DNA of 20,853 bases, taken from positions 1 through 20,853 of the forward strand of contig CAZIGW010000247.1 in the NCBI GenBank assembly GCA_964538565.1. The letters run 5' to 3'. Shown piece by piece: positions 14,507 through 20,853 of the stretch; the first letter of the stretch is position 1, and every line of letters begins with the position of its first letter. Both the position numbers and the translations under genes were made by a program. Source of the DNA: CAYVBN01 sp964538565. GTDB lineage: Bacteria > Pseudomonadota > Alphaproteobacteria > Rhizobiales > Xanthobacteraceae. The notes under the pieces were generated by a model. That model worked only from the letters and a program-made list of their open reading frames with translations. It was not told where the DNA came from and ran no database searches.

Positions 14507-15448
14507 TCAGTCCGGACGCGCCTTCGTTGTTCGCGGCTCCATTGCCGCGAGCGCAGCAAGCCCGCTGCGCGCGTCGATCGTGGGCCGCCATCCGGCCGCC
14601 ATCAGCTTGTCGGGGGAGGCGACCAGCGAACCGGCGAGGCGGTCAAAGAGATCACCGCGGCCGACGAGCCTGAGGGCGGCGGCGAAGACGCGCGGCGGAA
14701 CCGGGACGAGCCCCGGCCTGCGGCCGAGCCCGGCGCGCAGGCTGGCGATCATCTCGGCCGGAGTCGATGGCGTGGGATGAGCGACGATGAATGTCTCGTC
14801 GAGCGTGGCGGGGCTTTCGAGCGCAAGCCGGATCGCCGCGACGAGATCCGTCCGCGAGACGAGCGAGCGCGGATTGCGCAAGGCGCCGAACGGCAGCGGG
14901 CAGGGGGTGCGCGCAAGCCGGTTGAGTGCGGCCAGGTTCCCCTTCACGCCCTCGCCATGGACGAGGACCGGCCGCAGGATCGTGAACGGCACGCGCGAAG
15001 CGCGCACGGCGGCTTCGGCGGCGAGCTTCGAGCGGCCATATGCGTCGGTCGGACGCGGCTCGTCGCGTTCGGTGAGAATCCTTTCGGCGGCGGGCCCGGT
15101 CTGCGCGCGGATCGAGGAGATGAACACGAAGCGTCTCACCCCGGCTTGCCGTGCCGCGGCGGCGAGCTGCGCCGTCGCCTCGTGGTTGATTCGCTGGTAG
15201 CAAGCCTCTGCAATGCCGCGGCCCGCGTGCGCAATGCCGGCGAGGTGCACGATGGCGTCGACGCCGGCGAGTAGCGGGCCCCAGTCGAATGCCACCGACA
15301 AATCCGGATGAGTGGCGACTTCGACGGTGCCATCGAATGCTGCCCCGCCGCGTACGGCGACGCGGACCTGGTGCCCGGCCTGCGTGAGAACGGGCACGAG
15401 CGCGCGGCCGACGAAACCCGAGGCGCCCGTGACGAGAACCCGCCTCAC
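14507..15448 (-). CDS. NAD-dependent epimerase/dehydratase (extended SDR), polysaccharide-associated
   Basis: 313 aa, extended short-chain dehydrogenase. The NAD-binding motif 'GASGFVG' (8-14) follows a beta strand at the very N-terminus. 'AIVHLAGIAH' (65-74), 'FISSIRAQTG' (109-118) with the catalytic Ser, 'YGRSK' (137-141) with Tyr137 and Lys141, and 'ILRPVLVHGEGVKGN' (157-171) complete the active site. It starts with GTG at 15448, overlapping the stop of the upstream glycosyltransferase gene as GTGA (4 nt), so the two are translationally coupled. This pair of an SDR and a WbpL/WecA-type transferase recurs in O-antigen loci (WbpV/WbpL), where the epimerase makes or reduces the UDP-N-acetylamino-sugar that the transferase attaches. 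The exact sugar cannot be read from sequence. Confidence 0.9.
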   Translation of the reverse strand: MRRVLVTGASGFVGRALVPVLTQAGHQVRVAVRGGAAFDGTVEVATHPDLSVAFDWGPLLAGVDAIVHLAGIAHAGRGIAEACYQRINHEATAQLAAAARQAGVRRFVFISSIRAQTGPAAERILTERDEPRPTDAYGRSKLAAEAAVRASRVPFTILRPVLVHGEGVKGNLAALNRLARTPCPLPFGALRNPRSLVSRTDLVAAIRLALESPATLDETFIVAHPTPSTPAEMIASLRAGLGRRPGLVPVPPRVFAAALRLVGRGDLFDRLAGSLVASPDKLMAAGWRPTIDARSGLAALAAMEPRTTKARPD

Positions 15449-16470
15449 CCGCGGCCCCGCTGCAGCACGAAGAGCAAGCCGCCGACGAGCAGGCCGCCGC
15501 CGATGAGCGTGAGCCCGTCGGCCGCCACCGAATTCGCCCGGACGGCGGCGATTGCCAGGACGAGCAGGCCGACGTTCACGCCGAATACGCGTGCGATCAC
15601 CTGCGGAACGGAAAATCCGCGCTCGGTGGCGACCTGGTAGAAGTGGGAGCGATGCGCCTGCGTGATCCGCTCGCCGCGCGCCAGCCGCCGGAACAACGTG
15701 ATGGTCGCGTCGGCCAGGTAATAAAGTGGAAGCAGCAGGGCCGCCGCGACGTGGCCGCTGCCCGCCAGTTCGACGAGAAGCCGGAACAGGATCAGGCCGA
15801 TCGGCAGACTGCCGACGTCGCCGAGAAAGAGCCGCGCAACCGGGCGATTGAACGGCGCAAAGCCGATCATGCCCCCGAGCAGGGCGGCGGCGATCATCGT
15901 GACGGAGGAATCGGACGCGCCGAGCACCCCGAAGAGGACGAGGCCGGCCGTGACGGGCACGACTTCGACGACCGTCATCCAGTCGATTCCGTCCATGAAG
16001 TTGACGAGGTTGACGAACCAGAGCCCGGCGATCAGCAGCGCGGCGCGCTCGAGCCACCAGGGAACGACCGGCGAAATGCGAAGGTCCGGCGGCAGCGCCG
16101 CCACGACCGCGAGGACCGCCGCCATCTGGATGAGCAGCTTGGGCAGAGGGCCGAGCACCACGATGTCGTCGACCGCCCCGGCGAGCGCCAGCACCGCGAC
16201 GGCCGCGAAGATCAGGCCGATGTGAGCCAGCATGGCGCGATCGGCGCCGGTGGCGAGCAACACCGTCCCCGCCACCGCCACCGTGGCGAGGATCACCGCC
16301 ATGCCGCCGCCCTGCGGGGTCGGAACCTTGTGCGAGGAGCGCGCATTGGGGCGCGCCAGCGCGTAGCGCGCGAGCAGCGGGCGCAGGAGGAGGATGAGGA
16401 GAGCGCAGACCGCCGCCGAAGCGATCAGAACGAGCGTCAACGTCCCCGGCATGCCCGCAGCACGGTCCAT
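15445..16470 (-). CDS. Glycosyltransferase family 4 polyprenyl-phosphate sugar-1-phosphate transferase (WecA/WbpL-like)
   Basis: 341 aa integral membrane protein with about ten hydrophobic helices. It transfers a sugar-1-phosphate from a UDP-sugar to undecaprenyl phosphate, the first step of O-antigen or capsule repeat synthesis. Motifs of the family are 'SSHKVPTPQGGG' (45-56), Asp-Asp at 101-102 (metal/substrate), 'NLVNFMDGID' (154-163), 'RLFLGDVGS' (213-221) and the cytoplasmic 'HRSHFYQ' (273-279). These fit WbpL/WecA rather than MraY, which is normally in the mur cluster. The ATG at 16470 has no strong ribosome binding site; an ATG six codons later (16452) is possible. The gene overlaps the downstream epimerase by 4 nt. 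Confidence 0.93.
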   Translation of the reverse strand: MDRAAGMPGTLTLVLIASAAVCALLILLLRPLLARYALARPNARSSHKVPTPQGGGMAVILATVAVAGTVLLATGADRAMLAHIGLIFAAVAVLALAGAVDDIVVLGPLPKLLIQMAAVLAVVAALPPDLRISPVVPWWLERAALLIAGLWFVNLVNFMDGIDWMTVVEVVPVTAGLVLFGVLGASDSSVTMIAAALLGGMIGFAPFNRPVARLFLGDVGSLPIGLILFRLLVELAGSGHVAAALLLPLYYLADATITLFRRLARGERITQAHRSHFYQVATERGFSVPQVIARVFGVNVGLLVLAIAAVRANSVAADGLTLIGGGLLVGGLLFVLQRGRG

Positions 16471-16611
16471 GTCAGCGATCGATTGCGGCTGCGCCGGAGA
16501 GGGCGGGGGTCATCGAGGCGGGATCTTACGAGATTCCAGGCGGCCACGATACAGCATCTGGCGCGATGTCGCTCGCTTCCCGATCGGCCCGGCCGAGATT
16601 TCGCTGACAGG

Positions 16612-17583
16612 CTAGCCGGCCCGCACGCGGGCGCCGTGATGGGACTTCCACCACGCCAAGGTGCGGCGGATCCCGTCCTCGAGCGAGGTGGCCGGCCGCC
16701 AGCCAAGCTCCCGTTCGGCTTTGCGGCAGTCGAGGGCGAGCCGGGTCTCGATGCTCGGCCGGGTCAGGTCGTGCTCGATCCTGAGCGGACGACCGGTGGC
16801 GTCGGCGATCATGCGGACTAGGTCCTTGACCTTGGTCGCCTGGCCGGAGCCGCAATTGTAGAGCGCGAAGGGGGCGGCCTGGCGCTCGACCGCGCACAGG
16901 ACGAAGTCGACGAGGTCGTCGACGTAAAGGAGGTCGCGCGCCTCCTCGCCCTTGCCCCAGACGACGAGTCGGCCGTCAGCGGCGGTCATCGCCTTGGTGA
17001 CGGTGGCGCCGAACACATGGCTGCGCTCGAGGTCGAACTTGTCGTGCGGCCCGAAGATGTTGGTGTGCCGGATCACCGTGTGCCGGGTCACCCCCAGGCC
17101 GGCGAAGAACTCGCACATCTTCTCGATGTAGACCTTGGTCCAGCCGCTGGCGAAATAGCGCGGATTGAGCGGCGCATTGGCGTCCCAGTCGGTTTCGCGC
17201 AGGGGCGAGGCGCTCGACGGCAGCATGACGCTGCAGCTGAAGAAGACGAAGTGCGCGGCGCGGCTGTCGAAGGCCTGGCGCAGCAGCAGCGAGTTCATTA
17301 CGGCGTTGTCGGTCACGTGGATGTAGGGACGCTCGACGATGTCGCGCGAGCCCGACGTGGTGGCCGCCGCCTGGATGATGACGTCCATCCCGGGCACGAC
17401 GCGCGCGACGTCGGCGGGCGAGCGCAGGTCGGCCTGATGCCACGTCACGCCGGGGCAGTCGTAGGCCGGGCGGGTGAACCGGACGGCGTGCACCTCGAAT
17501 CCGCCGGCGCGGGAGAGCGCCTCGGTCAGGTTTCGACCGATGAACCCGGTCGCGCCGCAGACGAGGATCTTGCGTGCGGGCAT
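16612..17583 (-). CDS. NAD-dependent epimerase/dehydratase, GDP-fucose-synthase-like, with altered YxxxK motif
   Basis: 323 aa extended SDR. The nucleotide-binding motif is 'GATGFIG' (10-16), then 'DVIIQAAATTSGS' (67-79), 'FFSCSVMLPSS' (114-124) with the Ser position, 'VIRHTNIFGPHDKFD' (170-184), 'RDLLYVDDLVDFVL' (216-229) and the C-terminal 'ELGWRPATSLEDGIRRTLAWWK'. The overall pattern recalls GDP-L-fucose synthase and related sugar epimerases/reductases ('KVYIEKMCE' resembles its helix after the catalytic Lys). At the catalytic site the sequence is 'ASGWTK' (145-150): Lys150 is present, but the Tyr expected four residues earlier is Ser146. The start at 17583 is preferred because GGAAG lies 9 nt upstream; the ATG at 17601 would add six residues. 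A 141-bp gap separates it from the coupled transferase/epimerase pair on the same strand. It is divergent from the next gene. Confidence 0.87.
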   Translation of the reverse strand: MPARKILVCGATGFIGRNLTEALSRAGGFEVHAVRFTRPAYDCPGVTWHQADLRSPADVARVVPGMDVIIQAAATTSGSRDIVERPYIHVTDNAVMNSLLLRQAFDSRAAHFVFFSCSVMLPSSASPLRETDWDANAPLNPRYFASGWTKVYIEKMCEFFAGLGVTRHTVIRHTNIFGPHDKFDLERSHVFGATVTKAMTAADGRLVVWGKGEEARDLLYVDDLVDFVLCAVERQAAPFALYNCGSGQATKVKDLVRMIADATGRPLRIEHDLTRPSIETRLALDCRKAERELGWRPATSLEDGIRRTLAWWKSHHGARVRAG

Positions 17584-17634
17584 GCAATTGTGCTTCCACA
17601 TTCTACGAGTTTGGCGAGGCGATCGCGGTGCGAC

Positions 17635-20283
17635 ATGAGCGGTAAGCGCGAGATCAAGCCCGAATTTAGCTTTCGCTTCACGATCGATGAAATCAAGGAA
17701 TTTTATGGCTCAGCGGAAGGCGCATTCGAAGCAGGCGACTACCTGATCGCTGCACAACTTGCAGAGCCCGACAGCGAACTAAAGGGGTGTTCCCTTGTTT
17801 TAGCGGGGCTAACTCAGCAGGGCCTCGCCGTACTGACCGACGAGCGAATCGCTGGCGAAAGGGCCGTGCTGTGCCGTGCATTGGCGCTTTGGCTTCTCGA
17901 TCGGAACACCGAAGCCCGCACCACTCTGGAAGCCGGCAGAGGTTCTGGCTCATCTTCCCGGGTCGAGGAGTTTCGGCGCCTGCTTGATCGAGATGACATC
18001 AATGTTTTCATCACCGGTGCAATGCTGCCGATCTTCCGGGATCACCATTCGGCGAGCATGCTAGCGCCGAGCTTCAAATATGGCCCGATCACTACAAAAT
18101 ATGTGGCGAGCCAGATGCCAGAGAATGCATATGACTACCGACTAAGCGACCCATTCGACGAATTCATTGCGGGCTTGCCAGAAGAAGAAAAGCCGGACTT
18201 TCTTTTCGCGCTCTCTCCACAGTGGCTACTTCCTAGGAATTTCCATAAGATCAAACAGCCGAAACTATTGTGGTGTCACGACACGGATGTGTTCGCCTAT
18301 AGGAGCGTCGATGACTTCTCGATTTTCGACATCGGGATATGCGGCTGTAGCCAGGAGCACTTCGAGCTAAGCCGTGTGGCGCGGCTCCACAGCGTCGCCA
18401 ACATCATGTCCAATCCTCTCAACATGCCATTTCCGGAGACGCGTCAGCCCGTCAAGAAAGATATCGACGTTATCTTCTCAGGGTCTTCTCTCGATCCTTT
18501 TCACTCGGAAAAACCTCGGTTCATATACCAGCTTGCTGAGCTCAATGACCCGCACGTTATTCGTATTGTCGATGGCCACGTTCCGGAAAAGCAGTATTTT
18601 GATCTTCTGGCAAGCTCAAGATTTCTTGCGATGGTCGGCCGTCAGGCTGGCGCTCCTTCACCACGGTGGCGGGATGCGTTGGCGAACGGGTCATGTGTGC
18701 TGTTCCCGGAAGGCACATTCTACGATGAAGTCAGTCCGGGATGCTTCCCTTACCGAGCTTGTTCAATTGCGAGTGATGTCCGTCGCAATCTGAAGCAGAT
18801 TGATAGGGCAGCCCGTGAGCACCCAGATTTCATGGAATGCATCTCTGCCGAGGTTTCTGCCCGGTTCGCTGTCCATCGACAAACGCGCGAAAAGCTTTTT
18901 GAAATTCAATTGAAATACGCGGCCTTCCTTGCGCTCGTCTGGCAAGACATTGTGCCTGCGGAAAGGCCGCAGCGTAGACATGTGTGGCTGACTCCTTGCA
19001 TAGACAGTGCCATCTTCGGACGAAGCAACGTACGCGAAAAAGTGGCAGGAGTTGCGGCGAACATAGCCGATGATGAGCTCTGTGATTGCGTTGGATATAA
19101 CGCAGCTGCGCAGCTGCACGAGAAACTGGTCGTTAGCTTTGAATACGAAGACGAGCGAGTGAACGAATGGGCCTCACGGGCTGACGACTATTTTTCAATT
19201 GGCTTGGAGCGACATCCAAATTCGCTGCTGCTACGGTTTAATCAAGCTCATTGGCAGTTTTTTAAGCCCGGAGGTGAGCGTGCACTGGGCGTGGAACTAT
19301 TCCGATCTATTCTTGAGAATTTCGATGACCTCGTATTTGACGTAGCCGATGCGGATGTGGGGCTTCCATATACCTTGCTGGATAGAGACCCCATCTTTCC
19401 TTACTACGAGTACGCTGACGCAGCGACCTACGAATTGGTGACCTTGAACACACCTAACTTCAAAAAGACGCGGGTAGAAAACTATGGTACTCGCGAAATC
19501 TTACGCTCTGCGTGTCATGGATACGTGGGGTGGTGGCTGCTCACGGAAGGGGATCGCAAGGGTGGGCTGGCTGAATTCAAGAAAGCGACTGACATTTTTC
19601 CACATGGATTGCCACTCTTGCGCATGCATTTTGAAGCGCAAGTCGCGCATTGCGTGTCATCGAACACGATAACTAGGAAGGATGTCGACGCCCTTCTTGA
19701 CTGCATGTTCTCGCTTGCAAATATCTACCCGCCCGTACTCTTAACGCACATAGCGGCCGTCCTTCCAACTTTAGTGTCGATTGGAGAGGAGGGTGCAGCT
19801 CGTGAACTGCTTGCAGGGTGGTACAAGCTGGGAAACATTATCTATTCAGCGCAAGGAACAAGCCGTTTCCACGACGTGGAGCGATTCAAGCTATTGTACC
19901 ATTATCGACATCTGCTACCGGAAACACTTCGAAGGCGCGTAAGGGCTGGACTTTCGGATCGCAATATCGATCGAGATCTGACTCAGTTGGAAAAGGCAAT
20001 GGTTCAGGCTGCAAAGACTTACAACAAAAGAAAGGTACGGAGGCAGATTGAAGCAAAGCAATGGTGGCTTTGGATTGTTGGCGATCACCCATGCGTCGAT
20101 CATCCGGTGTCAGCCGCACTTCTCTGGCGCGCATTCAAAGTGTGGTGTCGTTTGCCCGTCGGGGTGAAGCTAATGTACTTGGCGAAAGCGTGGGAGCGTG
20201 CACGGAGCGGAGACATCAGACAGGCGTGCATTCGTGCGCAACTCTGGGGCACGACGAGTATTTGGTCACGAGATTTCGCGTGA
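17635..20283 (+). CDS. Large glycosyltransferase-like protein (GT-B, CgeB-like region) with helical C-terminal half
   Basis: 882 aa, no signal peptide or membrane segment, so cytoplasmic. Residues 20-115 look helical and repeat-like ('EGAFEAGDYLIAAQLAE', 'ERAVLCRALALWLLDRNTEA'). Residues about 122-415 resemble a GT-B glycosyltransferase of the CgeB/DUF3880 kind: 'DINVFITGAM', 'PKLLWCHDTDVF' (209-220), 'DIGICGCSQEHFE' (232-244), 'KKDIDVIFSGSSLDPFHSEK' (274-293), and 'PSPRWRDALANGSCVLFPEG' (341-360), which corresponds to the donor-binding 'R..E.LA.G...' element. Residues 490-880 appear to be an alpha-helical solenoid ('GYVGWWLLTEGDRKGGLAEFKKA' at 629-651 is TPR-like). The start at 17635 has only a weak RBS. 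Base composition is near 50% GC, unlike the genes to its left, which suggests transfer. The acceptor and sugar are unknown; a surface glycan is likely from context. Confidence 0.72.
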   Translation: MSGKREIKPEFSFRFTIDEIKEFYGSAEGAFEAGDYLIAAQLAEPDSELKGCSLVLAGLTQQGLAVLTDERIAGERAVLCRALALWLLDRNTEARTTLEAGRGSGSSSRVEEFRRLLDRDDINVFITGAMLPIFRDHHSASMLAPSFKYGPITTKYVASQMPENAYDYRLSDPFDEFIAGLPEEEKPDFLFALSPQWLLPRNFHKIKQPKLLWCHDTDVFAYRSVDDFSIFDIGICGCSQEHFELSRVARLHSVANIMSNPLNMPFPETRQPVKKDIDVIFSGSSLDPFHSEKPRFIYQLAELNDPHVIRIVDGHVPEKQYFDLLASSRFLAMVGRQAGAPSPRWRDALANGSCVLFPEGTFYDEVSPGCFPYRACSIASDVRRNLKQIDRAAREHPDFMECISAEVSARFAVHRQTREKLFEIQLKYAAFLALVWQDIVPAERPQRRHVWLTPCIDSAIFGRSNVREKVAGVAANIADDELCDCVGYNAAAQLHEKLVVSFEYEDERVNEWASRADDYFSIGLERHPNSLLLRFNQAHWQFFKPGGERALGVELFRSILENFDDLVFDVADADVGLPYTLLDRDPIFPYYEYADAATYELVTLNTPNFKKTRVENYGTREILRSACHGYVGWWLLTEGDRKGGLAEFKKATDIFPHGLPLLRMHFEAQVAHCVSSNTITRKDVDALLDCMFSLANIYPPVLLTHIAAVLPTLVSIGEEGAARELLAGWYKLGNIIYSAQGTSRFHDVERFKLLYHYRHLLPETLRRRVRAGLSDRNIDRDLTQLEKAMVQAAKTYNKRKVRRQIEAKQWWLWIVGDHPCVDHPVSAALLWRAFKVWCRLPVGVKLMYLAKAWERARSGDIRQACIRAQLWGTTSIWSRDFA

Positions 20284-20312
20284 CATTCTGCTTTTGCCCT
20301 CTCTGATATTCG

Positions 20313-20853
20313 TCAGAAACGCCATTCCTCCGCCCATGACGGTTTCGAAAATGCCGGTGAGTCGCGCTGCGGATCGCGAATTTCCTCAAGTCGGCGAATG
20401 AGGGTTTCCGCTTCTATATGTAACGGTTCAGTATCATGAAGGATCGATTGGATCGCCGGGTGAGAAATTCGCGTCTTGTACAGCTTTATCGCCTCATGAT
20501 AAAACCAAATATCGTCTCGCAGAAGCGTTGTGAGATGCTTCAATTCATCGTCCGTCAGTGCGGCTTTTGGAGGGGGCGCAGAATCGTTGATCAGCGCATT
20601 GGTTACGTTGATCTGGCGGACAAAGAGAATATTTTTCATGCCGAGAAGATACCCGGCGACCGTCGCGAATTCTGAGATGCGATCGGTGAACCCGTAGAAT
20701 CCAAGTTCGCTGAGATTGTCCAAGCACTGTTGAGCTGATCCCGTTCCGTTCGGCGTGATTGTTCCGTCGCCGGTCTTATCAAAAAACTTGAATTGCGGGC
20801 CCAGCTGCCGGTGCATCATCTCAGCGTATTCTATGAACGACATTCGGCCGGAA
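20313..20853 (-). CDS. Probable carbohydrate sulfotransferase (Sulfotransfer_2-like), C-terminal part
   Basis: The frame is open to the window edge (the leading bases read 'SGR' before an ATG at 20843), and that ATG is probably internal. About 180 residues are seen. 'EFATVAGYLLGMKNILFVRQINVTNA' followed by 'LTDDELKHLTTLLRDDIWFYHEAIKLYKTR' is the C-terminal layout of Golgi-type/bacterial sulfotransferase-2 proteins ('...N.s......L...D..lY..a...f'). The 5'-PSB and 3'-PB motifs that bind PAPS would lie upstream, outside the window, so the call cannot be confirmed here. GC content is the lowest in the window (about 42% in a sampled line). It converges with the large glycosyltransferase gene, 29 bp away. 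Alternatively it is a small complete protein of unknown function starting at 20843. Confidence 0.5.
   Translation of the reverse strand, partial: SGRMSFIEYAEMMHRQLGPQFKFFDKTGDGTITPNGTGSAQQCLDNLSELGFYGFTDRISEFATVAGYLLGMKNILFVRQINVTNALINDSAPPPKAALTDDELKHLTTLLRDDIWFYHEAIKLYKTRISHPAIQSILHDTEPLHIEAETLIRRLEEIRDPQRDSPAFSKPSWAEEWRF

Noticed and set aside
1..20853. CRISPR array, tRNA genes, insertion sequence ends, transposase
   Set aside because: No regularly spaced repeats, no tRNA-like T-arm in a cloverleaf context and no transposase-like protein were found. GGTTCGA-like strings occur inside intact coding genes.

Overview
The window looks like chromosomal DNA of a high-GC alphaproteobacterium, probably a Hyphomicrobiales member near the Bradyrhizobium/Rhodopseudomonas/Rhodoplanes group. 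The reasons are a Bug/TctC-type solute-binding protein, a complete branched-chain-amino-acid-type (Liv) ABC transporter, a small 'MNREDEY' protein and a DUF3551-like secreted protein, families I associate with that group. This placement is inference, because no rRNA or phylogenetic marker is present.

Region 1 (1-6716) is solute uptake and catabolism. It opens with the 3' end of a TctC/Bug binding-protein gene closed by a clear terminator. A minus-strand transport unit follows, in transcription order livK (4539-5771), livH, livM, livG, livF (ending at 815). The stop/start overlaps between livH, livM, livG and livF (4, 4 and 1 nt) show a tight operon. A GC-rich hairpin lies between livK and livH, and a promoter-like sequence lies before livK. 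Upstream, on the same strand, is an HpcH/HpaI-type class II aldolase, which hints at uptake and breakdown of an organic or aromatic acid.

Region 2 (6717-11242) holds small or envelope-directed genes with long spacers. It contains a decayed tetratricopeptide-repeat (TPR) gene in three frames, a periplasmic SIMPL/DUF541 protein, a possible two-helix membrane peptide with an unusual repeat-rich upstream region, a 64-aa protein, a secreted DUF3551-like protein, a membrane-anchored Ala/Pro-rich protein and a single-domain rhodanese.

Region 3 (11296-20853) contains a cobalamin-binding radical SAM enzyme and then what looks like the edge of a surface-polysaccharide locus. The locus has a fused kinase/nucleotidyltransferase, a polyprenyl-phosphate sugar-1-phosphate transferase translationally coupled to an NAD-dependent epimerase, a second epimerase whose expected catalytic Tyr is Ser, an 882-aa glycosyltransferase-like protein with a helical C-terminal half, and the 3' end of a probable carbohydrate sulfotransferase. 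Base composition changes sharply at about 17,600. Sampled 60-base lines are about 73% GC before it (16021-16080), about 50-53% inside the large gene and about 42% inside the last gene. This suggests that the distal part was acquired by transfer. No tRNA, rRNA, CRISPR array or insertion sequence was seen.
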